NCBI RefSeq assembly: GCF_022682495.2
Contig: NC_071397.1
Coordinates: 24,443,427 to 24,507,426, forward strand
Origin: Desmodus rotundus
Taxonomy: Eukaryota; Chordata; Mammalia; Chiroptera; Phyllostomidae
Reading direction: 5' to 3'
Length of the DNA stretch: 64,000 nt
The notes under the pieces are model-generated. The model searched no databases and was not told the origin of the DNA. It worked only from the letters and a program-made list of their open reading frames with translations. Both the position numbers and the translations under genes were made by a program. This document shows positions 1 to 12,739 of this stretch, piece by piece; the first letter of the stretch is position 1, and the number at the start of each line of letters is the position of its first letter.

Positions 1-125
1 CATTTTACAGATGAGGCACGGCGAGGCACGGGGCAGTTCCTAGCCAGGGCCATGAAGCTGGCTGGTGGCAGAGCTGAGGTGCAGACCCAGGCAGTTGGGT
101 TCCAGAGTCCACACTCTTGTCCTTG
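1..125 (-). repeat. MIR SINE fragment
   Basis: The stretch opens with 'cattttacagatgaggcac', then has 'ctggtggcagagctgaggtg' and 'ccagagtccacactcttgtc', which is the reverse complement of the MIR core and box region in the usual order. It is old and diverged. Confidence 0.75.
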
Positions 126-894
126 ATGCGACGTCCAGAGTGTTTGTGTCAGCATCACGTCTGTGATTGAATGACAGCAGGTTGTGGTGGCTCCCCAAGG
201 AGACTCTGTTTCATTGAGGAGAAGATGTGCTGCTTACGCATTCCTAAGTTCACCCATCCTTTTCCTTGAACTTAATGTTTTTAAAAACTCATTGATTTGT
301 TACGCCCTTACAATCCTTTTCAGATTGTTTCCCACTATGAAAGAGCTGTTGAGCTCTTGATTTTTTTTTTTTTTTTACCGTAGTGCCTTAATATTTTTCA
401 AACCAGGCATCAGCACTGATCACACATTCAAAGAAAAAGTTTCTTTGAGAGCCTTGGCACAATGAACTCATTTCATCGAAGCCTGACCTTGTACTGTATT
501 GGATTTGCTGTGTTGCTTTTATATGTTTCAAGTGCATGGCCTTCTGCATCACTGGGCAGAAGTCACTGAAGGTGGGGAGAAGGTTGATGCCAGGCACGCA
601 GGGAACTCAAGTGCCTGAAATGGCTTTGGATGTCTCATAGGGACATGTATCACATCCTGGTCACCCTCCCTTGATTTCTGATAGAGGCCAGGCTGGTCAT
701 GGGTGAGCAGCTCAGGACACTGTAATGAGTAGCCCCTTGAGCAAATATTTTGGGATTAGGGATCCACCAAAGAGCTCATTTTCAATAAATGCATTATTAT
801 AACAATTCAAAGCACACGTTTATTTTATAACTCTGCTATGAATCACCTTTATAAGGAAGATTGAATGTTTGCTCCTTTTTGAACACAGGGAGAC
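126..894. other. EYS intron, no recognisable feature
   Basis: This is intron downstream of the 2067-2211 exon. It has short T runs (about 360-376) and AT-rich sequence, with no exon, RNA gene or clear repeat family. Confidence 0.5.
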
Positions 895-1584
895 AGACTA
901 TGGTGACCCGATTGCTTGCCCAAGCATGGTGTTGGGTCTTAAACCCTTGCCTCTGGTGGCCTCTGTGGGACTGTTAGGTGGAAGCCAGGAATGAGTGGCT
1001 GGAGGGGAAATAAAGCAGGGCTCCGCCCAGTGCAGTCTAATGAAGAACTTAAAACAAGAGGCTGGAAACAAAAGGGAGACATGTCTCACCCACTGATTCA
1101 GCAGCCCTGAGCCTGGTCCGAGAAGATTGCCAGGAGTTCTGAACATCACAAGCAAAACTATGTTAGTGCAGGAGGAGGGAAACCCTTGAAATTCTGTGTA
1201 CGACCTTTCAACTAGCTGGGAAAGAAAGCCTTTGTAACTGTATTTTAATCCCAAGGTCTGAAAGGGAGAGAAGGAGGGGGACCTAGAAGCTGACTAAAGT
1301 ATGTATGTAACTCCTGGAGTCTGATAGTTGATAGTCAGGGTACCCAAATTAGCTGGGTGCCCACTTGCATTTTGGGCTCAAGTGTATAAAACAAACTTAC
1401 TAACAACTTTGTTTCCTCTACATGTGGGGCATTCAGGCTTGTTCTGTGCACAAGAGTATTTCATAAATAAACCTATCTCATTTCCACTATACATGCTGCC
1501 TCTTGCCTGAATTCCCTTGTGAGCAAGGCAAGAACCAAGGAGGGGGAGCCCCCTAACGTGGGTCTCCCTGGTAACAGGACCACA
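886..1584 (+). repeat. Probable solo LTR of an old endogenous retrovirus
   Basis: The stretch of about 0.7 kb starts near 'tgaacacagggagacagac' and ends near 'ggtctccctggtaaca', so it has TG...CA termini. It holds a TATA-like 'tgtataaaac' at about 1381 and an AATAAA at about 1464, followed by a pyrimidine-rich stretch and 'ccctaacgtgggtctccctg', an arrangement usual for gammaretrovirus-like LTRs. I see no gag or pol next to it and no clear target-site duplication. A family name cannot be given; it could be another repeat. Confidence 0.5.
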
Positions 1585-1659
1585 CCTCTGTGGTATGGAT
1601 TGGTTGGCTGCAGTCTGTCACTCATCTTTTATACCGAGTACATTGCAAAGTTGGATGGA

Positions 1660-1920
1660 ATTTCAATTTTAATGTGACTCCATGAGGTCTACACTACTTA
1701 ATCTATATTAAGAGCCCTCTATATAAAAAAAATCACTCTCTACTTTTCCCTTATTTTGCCCCACAGAATTTATCATTTTATTATATTTAGTGTTTATTAT
1801 CTGTTCCTTCTTTGACCAAGTAGAATGTGAACTCATGAATGTTAGAATCTTTTTTTTTCACTGAAACATCCTAAGCCCCTAGCACATAGGTAGGAAGGGA
1901 CTAATAGGAATGAATGCTTC
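1660..1920 (+). repeat. L2 LINE 3'-end fragment
   Basis: 'agaatgtgaactcatgaatg', then 'cctaagcccctagcacatag' and an A-rich end follow the pattern of the L2 3' UTR (aatgtgagctccatgagggcagg ... cctagcacagtgcctggcacatagtagg), diverged. Confidence 0.6.
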
Positions 1921-2066
1921 CCATTAAAATCAAACTTTGATCAAGTTCAGTTAGAAAGCAGTCCACATAGCTGGCTTAGGAACTAGAAGTATACTTCTTA
2001 AAAGTACTTTTTTTTCCTCAAATTTTGAAACAAGTAGGTATAGTGTAAAAGTCATCCATGTCTTAC

Positions 2067-2211
2067 CTTGAAAGCCATTTTTAAAATCCGCTCCACGCGG
2101 CAAGAGATCTGGAATGTATTCACTGTAGCCGCCCACGTAAAGCTGACTGAAGACATTGAGACCAACCAGTTTTCCTGGGGAGATGATGGATTTATTTTTA
2201 TGATCATCTAC
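2067..2211 (-). CDS. EYS: EYS exon: C-terminal part of the laminin G domain
   Basis: The 145-bp exon starts after the AG at 2213-2212 and ends at 2067 before GTAAGA. It opens in phase 0 with VDDHKNKSIISPGKLVGLNV, passes through FSQLYVGGYSEYIPDLLP and ends with the first base of the glycine that follows DFKNGFQ. 'LYVGG' and 'NGFQG(C)' are the hallmark C-terminal strands of a laminin G domain; the closing cysteine should lie in the next exon, outside the window. One N-glycosylation sequon (NKS) is present. The intron to the preceding exon is only 835 bp, far shorter than the others here. The reading frame is undamaged. Confidence 0.95.
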
Positions 2212-2439
2212 CTTCAAAAGGAAAAAAAAGTCCGAATCTATTAAAAAAGGAATTAATTCCCCAGGGTGAACTGGTAAGATACTCTTATTTTCCATTAACT
2301 TGGCATGAAAAATTTATAAAGACCTGAATTTTTTAAGAAATAAAAAACACTTTACCACTGAATTTCTTGCTTCTCTGCTGGTGTCTGTTGTCACAGATAC
2401 ATTAATATAGCAGTCGTGGTTTCGCATTTCAATCAAGGT

Positions 2440-2900
2440 CACAGCTCCTCCAAGATTTGGGAGCTAGCATCCTGCTGGTCCTCCTCCATCTAGCCTTAGT
2501 TTCCTCTCCCATTCATTTTCAATGCAACAACCAGAGTCTTGTATCAAAAAATGGAAATGACCATGGTATCCAATGTCCCTTCTTAAGTTTCTCAGTTGTT
2601 CTCTATAACTCTAAACTAAAAATCTAAACTTCTTAGTGTGACATCTAAGTCCTTTGATGGAGTAAACCCTCCTTGTCTACCTCTAACTACGTCTCTTGAT
2701 TCTCTTCACCTGAAAGCCAAACCCAGCTACTCCTGTTCCTTAAGCCCACACCAGCCACTGTTCTTTTTTCCGAACGGCTGCTTATTTGAAGTTATGCTTA
2801 TGCATCACCTGTTTGGGGAAGCATTTCCTGAATGCTTTCCCTCACCTCGTTTATGTGAGTTATTCCCTATTATTTATTCCTGCACCAGTTAATTGCAATC
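2440..2900 (+). repeat. Old L2-like LINE fragment in the short EYS intron
   Basis: The phrases 'aaactaaaaatctaaacttc', 'aaagccaaacccagctactc' and 'gcatttcctgaatgctttcc' resemble the L2 region before its 3' end. It is diverged and fills much of the 835-bp intron between the exons at 3047-3213 and 2067-2211. Confidence 0.4.
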
Positions 2901-3046
2901 ATCCCTCTCGTCCTCCACATTGTGCACTGGTCTGTGACATCATGGTAGCAGGCAGCGCGGCCTGTCGCCTCTGTACCACCGCACAGATCCGACAGTGAAG
3001 TAGCACTGAGTTAGTCTGTGGGACAGACGAAGGAATGACTCTTTAC

Positions 3047-3213
3047 CTTCAGCCAGCCCCTTTGGAAGAACCTCCCCAGATGGACCGTGTGAATCCCAAG
3101 GCTCAGATCAAGCGGATCGCTGCTGACGCTTGCTATGCCGGATCCTAGGTTGTAACTGTACACCACGCTGCCGTTGCGCAGGCCCACAGCCAGGAAGTCA
3201 TCGCCATCCAACC
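3047..3213 (-). CDS. EYS: EYS exon: central part of the laminin G domain
   Basis: The 167-bp exon begins after the acceptor AG at 3215-3214 and ends at 3047 before GTAAAG. The first two bases complete a glycine codon started in the previous exon, then LDGDDFLAVGLRNGSVVYSY and YNLGSGIASV read on to FFQRGWLK. 'DFLAVGLRNG' followed by 'YNLGSG' is the classic laminin G core (strand, loop, strand). An N-glycosylation sequon (NGS) sits in the loop. It leaves in phase 0. From memory, human EYS has Asn-Leu-Ser where this exon has Asp-Leu-Ser, so one sequon may be lost. The frame is intact, and the exon is richer in G+C than the flanking introns. Confidence 0.95.
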
Positions 3214-5537
3214 CTGGAATGAGAAGATGCATGGCGCATGCTCACAGGGAGGAATTCCAGGAGTCTAGTCAGCTGCATTCTATGTCTGCTTCTGAGTTCT
3301 AGAGCAGTACAGGAAGTTACAACAGACGTCTCGCTGCTCATCAACACTCAAGTATGTGTGTGACTGGATACTATTGTTCACACCCACAGAAACTGAGCAC
3401 TAAGAGGTGTTCTATTTATTTATTTTTAAAGCCACAAGGGTTCTGGTCAACTCAAGGAAAAAATTAATACCTAAAAAAATTGGAATTAAAAGCTCTTGTT
3501 TTTTTTTCCTAAGTGAAATTCAGTGTGTACTTTACAATAAGTAGGCCTTTACAATGGAGTAAAACTGCTCTTGTAGTTAAGGAGATTCAAACAATTGAGA
3601 TAACGTAGCATCAGCTTTGGAGTGCTCTCCATGGTTTGAGGGGAGTATAAAGAAGATCTCTTTCTGTAGTTGCTCAGGGTATGTTAACTTTGTTCTATTG
3701 CAAAAGCTCTTGACCATGCCACAGTGACTAGTGAAAGGTGGGTTGTTTCTGTGTTCCTTCTTCTGTCTCTCCCTGCACTGACTGGTCCAGGGCCACCGCA
3801 CAGGATGGACTTGGGACTCGGGATGCAGAGGACTTGGGATGCAGCTAATAGAGATCTACATGAAACAGGAAGACAGTTGGGAGAAATCTAGCCTCGGTCC
3901 CTGGGGAAGGAACTGGCAGTACATTGGGGGGTATTAAGAAGCTCTGAGATGGTATAAGACCCTGCAAGCGGGCAGACCACACCTAGGTCAAGGCTGAGAT
4001 TCTAGAGCTAGGTGGAGACAAAAGGTCTATTGTCAGGGAGGAGGGATCCCAAAACATCACCCAGTTTCTGAAAGGTGTATTTGTGGACCTTTCTACTGAG
4101 GCTTGCAGGTAGGGAATTGAGGCAAGGACTTCTGCTTGGAAGAAGAGTTTAATGACCCCAAAGAAGTAAAAGGTTTACTCACAGGGAAAAAAGGAGTGAG
4201 TTTCTGGGTACGGACAAAATTTGTTATCAGTACACATAGCCTCCCCCTCCTGCACTTTTGAGGGTGAAGGTAAAGGAGAGAACGATCTGCAGGGATGGGG
4301 CTTCCAGGTACAGTAGGGAGGGGTCTTTCTAAGGCACCAGAAAGCACACGACAGACATATCATTTAGAGATGCTTGAACTCTGCCTCTGTTTTTCTGGTG
4401 ACTCTGCCATGGGCCCTGAGCTGGGTTATTTTTGGATGCTCCTTTGATGAATCTAATATAGAGCCAGGGTTGAGAGCCAATGTGTTAAATGCCATACCAA
4501 TTACTAAACATGTTAGGAACTAGTAGCAAATCTCTCTCTCTCTCTGGTGATTTCTTCCCACCTGCAATGTTGCAGCAGGTGAGCTGGGTTGTATATTTAG
4601 AATGTAAAGAACTCCCAAGAGAAAACACAGATGCAGGAAGGTAGTTAGGAGGAAAAGAGAAAAACCGTCACGAGAGACTGGAGACAGTCTCTCAAGCAGC
4701 TGTTGAGACATGGAAGCCCTAGGAAGAGAGCACTGGAGAGGAGAATTATAAGAGATTTTTTCTGTGGGTTGTGAATGGCAATCTTTTTGAGAAATTCTAG
4801 TCAGCATCAAAATCCTTTTTCCAACCGTCTAGGATGGTGGGAATGGAGGCAGTGTTCTGCCAGCTGAACCGTGAGGTGCTGGGAGAGCAGATTTCTTTGA
4901 GCCATCCCTGTGTTCAGAAGGACCCCGTCCCTGGTTTAATGCTCTGCTGTGACTTGAAATTCTTTGAACTGCATTCTGAAAGTGAAGTCCATGGGACAAT
5001 GGATCATGAGTGGGAAAGAGGTGATACAGACACACAATGTTTGTTGTTTCTTGCCATGCCATTCACGTGCAGTGTCAGTGATGTCCCAGGAGGAGAGACT
5101 TCCCACAATCCTGGGCATTCACTGAGACTGAAAATGAGTACAAGGAAAGTATGTTCATGTAACAACTGAGGAGGTGGAGTTGCTGCCAATTCTGGGAGGC
5201 CGTGCTTTCCAGTTGAACCAGAATTGGCTTTAAGCACAGAAAAGCAATAGTGGTCTAATAAATGTGAATGACCAAGGAAACTTCTCTTTCCTTTCCTTTC
5301 TGTCCTTCCTTACCCAATAGTGAGCTGAAGGTTGTGTTGACAGAATGTTCATATATGGGGGGAGGGGTGTGTGTGAAATGGACACAGTTGACAATTCTGT
5401 TTACCGTTCTACTGTTCCGATAAGAAAGTAGAACGTGTCCTGTACAGGCTATGAAATACCAACTGTGCAATTTCTGTGACTCTGAGTATGAGTTAAAAGC
5501 TCTTATATTTGCATTTAAAACCGGCCTTGCATGATAT
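3214..5537. other. Intron, mostly unassigned
   Basis: This is the start of the 13.7-kb intron. I see no exon. Open frames here are short and without domain character. A short (TC)n run lies at about 4532-4545. Parts of 4090-5250 look like old repeat but could not be assigned. Confidence 0.4.
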
Positions 5538-5551
5538 AAAAAGGAATGGTA

Positions 5552-5731
5552 CCCTGGCTGGTGTGGCTTGGTTGGTTGGTGTGTCCTGTGCACAAAAAGG
5601 TCAGCAGTTCGATTCTGGGAGGTAACCGATCATTGATATTTCTCTCTCACATCAATGTTTCTCTCTCTCTCTCTTATTCCCTTCCTCTCTCTTTAGAAAT
5701 CAATAAAAAATATATCCTTGGGTGGGGATTA
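5552..5731 (+). repeat. VES-type bat SINE
   Basis: The tRNA-like head 'ccctggctggtgtggcttgg' and box-B-like 'cagcagttcgattctggg' are followed by the VES tail with 'atttctctctcacatcaatg', (TC)n and an A-rich end. It is flanked by near-identical direct repeats at 5538-5551 and 5732-5745 (13 of 14 bases, 'aaaaaggaatggta' type), the target-site duplication of L1-driven insertion. Confidence 0.9.
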
Positions 5732-6124
5732 AAAAAAGAATGGTAAAATTCATGCTAATACTTTAATATTTTAATTTTTCTTAATGTACTCTCACGTAAA
5801 TAATGAATACAAGGCACCATAGAAAGTTGAGAGGCCACGGAAGAAAAGCTAAGTGCGGTTAGTACCTTTAATGGCATTGTTTAAGTGCTTCCAGAGCAAG
5901 GACCTTGCACTTGCACTTGAATGGGTCTCACAAATACGCACCTGCCGTTGAGGGGGGAACTTTGTTCCCTTCCTAAGGCGAACCAGGAAAGAAGAGCAAG
6001 ATGAGAACTAGATTGACCTGTACATCTGAGGCCGTTGGGAGGCTTTGAAGGTAGATGAGACGCCAACTTGTAGGGGCAGGAAATCTGCTGCAGAGTTTGT
6101 GGGGTGATGCTGATGCACACGTGG

Positions 6125-6235
6125 ACCTCGAAAGGTCACACAGCTGCTAGGTGGCTGAGGCTGCTCTGAGACAGACAGACAACCTGACTGCGGAGCCTGG
6201 GCTCTCACCCACTTACCCACTGTCTGCACAGCAGA
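6125..6235 (-). repeat. MIR fragment
   Basis: 'aggtcacacagctgctaggtgg' followed by 'ctgactgcggagcctgggctc' is the reverse-complement MIR core. Another MIR piece lies just downstream on the other strand. Confidence 0.55.
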
Positions 6236-6294
6236 GGAGGAGAAGCAAGTGTCTGGTGCAGCTGGGGTCACCTCCCGCCATGGGCCTCCTGAAT

Positions 6295-6430
6295 GCTCCC
6301 CTTTGAGGAAGAATGGGGATAATAATACCTCCTAAGAATTTTCTAAGGGTTCTGTGATATTTAGTGTTGAATATCAGCACAGTGCCAACCTAGCCCATAT
6401 TAGGTACTCACTAGATGCACGCTTTCTTCC
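6295..6430 (+). repeat. MIR 3' fragment
   Basis: 'gaatggggataataatacct' followed by 'cacagtgccaacctagcc' and 'attaggtactcactagatgc' matches the second half of MIR in the forward direction. Confidence 0.65.
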
Positions 6431-8535
6431 TTTTCCTCTCCACTATGGCCTGACCGTGGCTTTGTGAATCCCACTTTCTTCCTCTGCCGTATTAACACAA
6501 AGCCTGGCCCCTAAGCTAGCGTACACATCTGCTCCCAGGTACCTTTTGCTGTAGAAGTTTTCTTTTTCTTTTCTTTTTCCTTAAAGCTATAGCCCTGTTT
6601 CTTTCAGTGCATTACTCTGATCAAACTAATCATTTTTGGAGGGTCAACCATGGAGGTCAAGTAGTGACTTGAAGTTACAGTTTGTTACCATCCATTTAGA
6701 CATGTCAGTGTCCCGTAATTTACTTAATGGCAGTTTTTTGGCTTAACACATAATAATACGAGCAATGCCATACCTCAAACAAACACCAATGTTATGGACT
6801 GATTTCATTCTCAAATTCAGTGTTCTGTTAGAATGTGATTCTTTGAATAATTTGAGAAATTCATGGGGAGTTTGTATTTTTACATTTGTTAATTCACAGA
6901 GCACCAGATGATGTTCAGCATTTATATAAAGAGATTTTTAATGACTGACTCAGTGAAGTCATTTTTTTTTGTTTTGTTTTTTGCTTTTAATGAAGAGAAG
7001 TGGAACTAAATTCATTTGGCATGCAGGGTACAAACCCACAGTGACTCCTAATGAAACCAGGTTTAGGGAGAATACTTTTAGACAAAGCAAAGGATGCCTG
7101 TTGGATCTCACTTCACAGCTGATGCTAAGAAGGAAGGGCTTAGAGATGGTATCTTGTGCAAGTGGTAAAAGGGGAGGAAGGAAACAATAGGAAATGACTT
7201 TAGATGAATAGTGGTTAAGAGATCTAGGAAGTGAATAAAAATCCTTTCAGAATGTACAGAAAAACAAACAAACTTGCCCTCCCTTTGGCTAGAAGGAAAA
7301 GCCATAACTCTACAAATGCTGCTAGGCAGAGAGCTTTCAAGCGGGCATGTTGTGACGGGCCATGTGCAGCATTTTAAGAACTCATAACGTTGGTTAGAGG
7401 AGATCTTGTGGTGGAAGAAGATGAGACACAGTGGTCAGAATAGCATCTGTCCTTATAACAAACAGAGAACAGTACTCAACAACAAAAGCAAGAACTTAGA
7501 CTAGGAGAGGGACGTTGGCAATGGTAACGAGGACTAGATGGAGATAAGCCAGGTGAAGGATGCTGCCATAGATATTCTGGAAGGAAAGACGAAAGAGGCT
7601 TACACAAAGGTTGCCAGGCCATTCTACACTGTCTCAGATGGTTCTTTGAGTTGTGCAGGTGGGACGGGTGAAGGGGGGTGATGGTAACAGACCCGAATAC
7701 ATACAGCCTTTGGAGGGAAAACAAAATAAAATGCTTGCATCGTGAACAGGTAATCACAGTTAAGTTTATGCCATTTTGTTCTCTAAATTACTTAGTGTTC
7801 ATTGGACTTTTTGTTTGTTTGTGGTTCATTTTTAAACCTAAAGGTTTTACTATTTATATCAGTGGTTCTGCAACCTGGCTGGACCTTGTCTGTATTTAGT
7901 AGACAAGTATTAAATGGGAAGACCTTGTCTCTGACTTAATAGACAAATATGGACAAGCAGGGGAAGTCTGTTATATAGGAGTGAGGAAGGGTATAAAAGG
8001 CTTCAAACAGTAAGCCCAGGAAAAATCATACAGGTCGTTTTGACCTAGAGGAAAAAGAGAGAAACAAAACAAAGACAAAAGGTAGGCAGAACTGTTACCC
8101 TTGCCATCTTAGGGTACTTGTAATGGAGTTCTTACAAAAAATAAAAAACAAAACACAAATCAAGTATAAGTGGTTAGAGGTGGTTTGATTAGCTTTACCT
8201 TGAAGGAAAGCCTGAAGAAGAGTAGCTAGTGCTTTGAGCCATGGAGTCCTAAGGAAGGTCACAAAGGAAGAAAAAGACTCATGTATAACTCAAGAATTAA
8301 CTCAAGCTGCACATTGGAGAGAATTTCTGGGCACACCTGTCCCCTGACTCTGGTCGGTCCCTGTACGCTCTAGACCATGCAGCTGCACGTGCACGAGCCG
8401 TGCTTGGTCAGCTTGGAAGGACACCCCAGAAAGCAGGACCTCAGGGCTGGCAAGAGACAGAAGATTGCTCTCAGGGGCCCAGGTGCGGGTTCAGAACCAT
8501 TTGGTTCAGACTGTTCCTTGGATCGCTCTGAGGGA
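6431..8535. other. Intron, unassigned
   Basis: There is no exon or RNA gene. 'cagtggttctgcaacctggc' at about 7860 looks like the start of a MER5-type hAT repeat, but the rest could not be followed. Confidence 0.4.
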
Positions 8536-8539
8536 GCGT

Positions 8540-8690
8540 TTTGGGAGTTAAGATAATTATATAACTCTGTAAAGTACATAATTTTCTAATGACTCTGCTG
8601 TACCTCTGAAACTAATACAAAGTAATACTGGGTGTAAATGATAAATTAAAAATAAAAATTAAAAATTAAAAAATAAAAAACATATATAGA
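8540..8690 (+). repeat. 5'-truncated L1 3' end
   Basis: 'gctgtacctctgaaactaatac' and a following A-rich tail of ATTAAAAATAAAAA units is the standard L1MA-type 3' terminus (gctgtacacctgaaactaatac...). Only about 0.15 kb was copied. Confidence 0.7.
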
Positions 8691-11600
8691 CAGAGCTGCG
8701 AAGTCCATATATCCGCAGGACCCACCAGTTAAAGGGCAATGTTGTGACTTTCAGCACCAGAGACACACGATAATCCTCATTTGGCTGATCTAACAGTCTT
8801 TTAACTCCGACAGAAAAAAAAAAAAACTTTCTAAAGTATTTCATTTAGAATAAAATGTCAATTTATTAGTAAAGAAAGAGTGAACATGACTTATTATTTC
8901 TTCAAACTATTCTTCCAATGTAGTAAAATAGTATCATGTGTTACATCTGACTCATTCCTCTAGAAATGACAATGGACTTGCAACCAAGGTAAGCAGAGTC
9001 TCAGGTCCTAGAAGGACTTGAGCGTTCAGTCCGGGCCTTTGTGCTAATGTAATTTCTGGCCACTCACTTCCTCTTGTTTCTTTCTTTTGAAAACACTAAC
9101 ATTTCATGGGATTGTCTCTAGCAATAAGTTAGTGTTTTAAAATATCTTTTCAAATGGATTCAGTAATTCTAAGTGACAAGTGGCTTTTTCCTCTCCCCTC
9201 CTCCTTTCCTGTCCTGAGTGAAAGAGAAGCCATGAGAGGCGCCATGGGGCTGAAGCTGAGACCTTCCAGCCAACCATCCTGCTTGCTGAATGGCTCCTGA
9301 TTACGGGAGGGATTTCCCTTCTGAAAGAACAGTTCCTGTTGTGCCGACACACTTCAGGGGAATATCTGAGTGTAGTTCTAGGGTCTGTAAAGCTGTTAGA
9401 TTTCTGAGGGACAGAAACTACCATTTTATCAAGTATTCTTGACATTGTAATACAATGATTTTGACACAGAGACACGAAGGTAAACTTTCCTGAGCTTTCG
9501 TTGACTGTTCATGCTTATGAGGGGGTATATTCATCTTTTAGAAAGAAAGCTACATTAATGTGAAGAGTTAGATAAATATGAATGATTTTAGAAAAATAAT
9601 GGAAGAAGTTTATGGAGTTAGAATCAAAGCTAAAGTGATGCAGAGAAAAAATATTTCTAGCTTGATACGTGAGAAATAAAACCCCAAAGAATGGAATCTC
9701 AGCCACCAGTACAGAACCTATTGAGTGGTATAGGATTCTAGACACTGCTCATATTCAGTGACAGTCTCGGCTTTAGTAGGTATTAAACTAAAATGAAGAC
9801 AACTGGGGACTGTGAATGAACTCTTAAGGAGCATACAGTTTCTGTCGATTCTAAGATCTTTACAGCTTCTTATCATAGTGGCAAACTTATAGCTTCCTGT
9901 TCTGCCGATGGACCATTAAACTATGGGTACTCCAGAGCTTTGAAGGCATCAGAACCATACATGCCATATCCATGGTGTTTCTTCATCATTGCGCACACTG
10001 GAGACCGTATAGTGTCTACTTCAGGGGGTTAAAGTATTAAAATGTGACCGAATCAAGATGGTGCCCTGACTCCCAGCTGTGCTAGTAAACGGACCATGGG
10101 GTAAGGGTGATAGTAACGTCAAACTCAATGCCTGCTCAGAGCACATGAAAATGGGGGAAAAAATGCATTTCCTGGGGCTACATTTTTTAAATCTCTTGAA
10201 CAAAAGGATCTGAGACTAGAAAAAGTAGAAAGCCTAGCTTTCTCTTGCTGTCTGTGTTGGAGATAAGACCATGAAAACAAAGAATGTAAGCGCCAGTTTA
10301 TGGGTAACCTTGAATTTCCAAAAGACGGAACCACGTGTGCTTACTGGAAGTGTAGAAAGAAAAAATGGTGAAAATGTGGGCTCGTGCACTTGGCTTCTCT
10401 TTTTTTTTTTTTTGTCCTCTGAGTTTTCTTCTATGACAGCAAGGCTATCCCCACTGAACTATGCTTAAGTGAATATTCCCTCTTCATATTATACTTAAGA
10501 TAATGGGGGAGGAGCTATGTGAGGATCTGCATGTTTTTATCATTTTTAATACTGTTTGCGCTCTGGCCAAATATGATAATTTCCATACATTTCTCAGTCA
10601 GTAAAGTGAATTAGCTTAACTTTTTCAACAATCTTAAGAACTCAATTTATTTAATAACTTAGATAGCATTGATATAAAAGTCTAAGATATTTAATTTTAT
10701 GAACACTAAGATTTGATAGTTTGGGGTTGTCAGGAAGAAATTTTCATGATTTCTAGCCACTCTGATATGATTACAGAAGAAAATGACGAACATTTTTCTG
10801 TTGTAAAAAATTGAATTATGAGCATACGCTTGTTGGTTATGTTTATAAAATTTCTCAGGACCGTGGAATTGGGAGATGTGTTATATTAAGGAATTGACTG
10901 CAGTCTGCTGTCTCATTCATCAGGGATCTTCCTTCTGCCCGATCTGTACCAAAGCTCTATAAAAACAGGCTGAGCTGATTGGTTTCTGTGATGCTCCTCT
11001 CCTCATTTTTCTTTTCCTTTACTGTAGATGACATTCATTTCCTTTTTTTACAGAAAAACATCAAGCTATATTTATGCACACCTATTTTCTGTTACAGTTA
11101 ATAACTGAGGGCTTCAAGTAAACCAGGAATTATTTGGCATGACATATGGGGTAATCTTTCCTAATTACCATAGCACAGAAGACCTACATGCTGGTGACTG
11201 GCAGAAAGCTTGCATATGAAGTGCTTAGGCACGTAGATTAAATCCAGAAGGTTATATATTTTTCTCTGAAAAATTCCATTGTGGCATTATACCTTTTTTA
11301 TACAGGCCAATGTTGAGATTTTAACTTATGCATTTCAATGATGTAAACAGTGATACATGTCTCCCCTCCCCCCTTTATTTAGGTCCTGACCTCTTCACTG
11401 CAATCCAGATTAATCTATGTTACACAGTATTATTAACTACCAGCATAGCCTCTGTCTCCAGAGTCTTTCCGTTAGTGAAAGACTCCATAAACAGGTTATT
11501 ATTGATTTCTCTCGCAGTACCCATCATGTGAATGATGCAGTTGGGGGTACAAAAGAAGCTAAAGTCATGGTTTATCCACAAAGAATTCAAGATTAATGTT

Positions 11601-12510
11601 GCTGAGGGAGGGACAAGACCAAAATGATGAAATTGTTATTCTAATGCTTTTGATTTACGAAAATGGCAACTTCGTATGATTCAAAGTAGTGACTGTGAAT
11701 GACAAAACAGTATCCAATTAAATACCAAATTATGGGATGTAAATTACAAGTTCCATGCAGGCTTTGGGTAGATAGGCTCTAAGGAGACATGAATTTGTCA
11801 GAGACAGTTGCATGCTGGGTAGCTTGGAAGAAGTGAACAGAAGGGAAGCCAGCCTTCCAGGCGGAGGAAGCTGTGAAGGAGGAGTGAATGGGGGCGATGG
11901 ATCTCTCGAGGAGTAAACTGGCTGCTTGTCAACTATGGGGCTGGGGATTCGCCGGGCCCAGGCTGGGAGAGAATGGAACTGGGAGTGCCAGCGGGCTGCT
12001 GTAGCACGGATAGCAGAGGACTGGTTGAAATGGAAGAGAAGGATGAGAAACACACAAAAGAGAGCAAATTCCCTGACAGTTCTAGCTGGCTGAGACTTCT
12101 GTTTCCTGAATTTCACCTCTTCTGTCACTTTCATACTTTTTTTTCATTCAATGATGTCTATGCTCATGTATTAGATGCTGTAATAGATGCTGCATATACC
12201 AGGCATAGTTTCTACCTCTGGTTTGCTAATTAACGAAATTTTAAGTACATATGTTGTGTTTCTCTAAATCGATTTTAAGTTTTGGTGTAATAAGGCCATA
12301 GATTTTTTTTGGTATTAATTCTTTCAAAAACTGTAATAAGTATATATATGATAGCCACTGTTGATATAAGAAAGAAAAGCCATGATATGGTTCTCAAAGA
12401 GATCTAGACAAACAGTTATAGTAAAATATGGTAATTATTACCAGCAAACTTCAGTGAGATTAATTCTTAAATTTTCTTGGGGTGTTAAAGACTTCAAAGT
12501 CTTTTTTAAA
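8691..12510. other. Intron, unassigned
   Basis: No exon seen. The sequence is mixed AT-rich. A T run lies at 10400-10414. 'ctctataaaaacaggctgag' at about 10955 looks TATA-like and may be LTR debris, but no borders are visible. Confidence 0.35.
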
Positions 12511-12514
12511 TAAA

Positions 12515-12724
12515 TATTTTAATATGTTTATTGACTTTAGAGAGAGAGGGAAAAAGAGAGAGAAGGAAGCATCTATGTGAGAGAGAAACATGGATCTGTT
12601 GCCTCCTGTATGCTCCCTGACAAGGGATCAAAGCTGTAAACTAGCCATGTGCCCTGACTGGGAATCGAACCTGCAGCCTTTTGGTGTACAGGATGATACT
12701 CCAACAGAGCCACACTAGCCAGGG
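12515..12724 (-). repeat. VES-type bat SINE
   Basis: On the minus strand it starts 'ccaccctggctagtgtggct' and carries the box-B-like 'ggttcgattcccagtcaggg', then the (GA/CT)-rich tail and an A-rich end at about 12515. The target-site duplication is not clear. It is diverged from the copy at 5.6 kb. Confidence 0.85.
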
Positions 12725-12739
12725 TGGAAGAATGATCTC

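Noticed and set aside
11730..12134. Open frame of 134 codons on the minus strand
   Set aside because: Composition follows the purine-rich plus strand; no domain or splice support.
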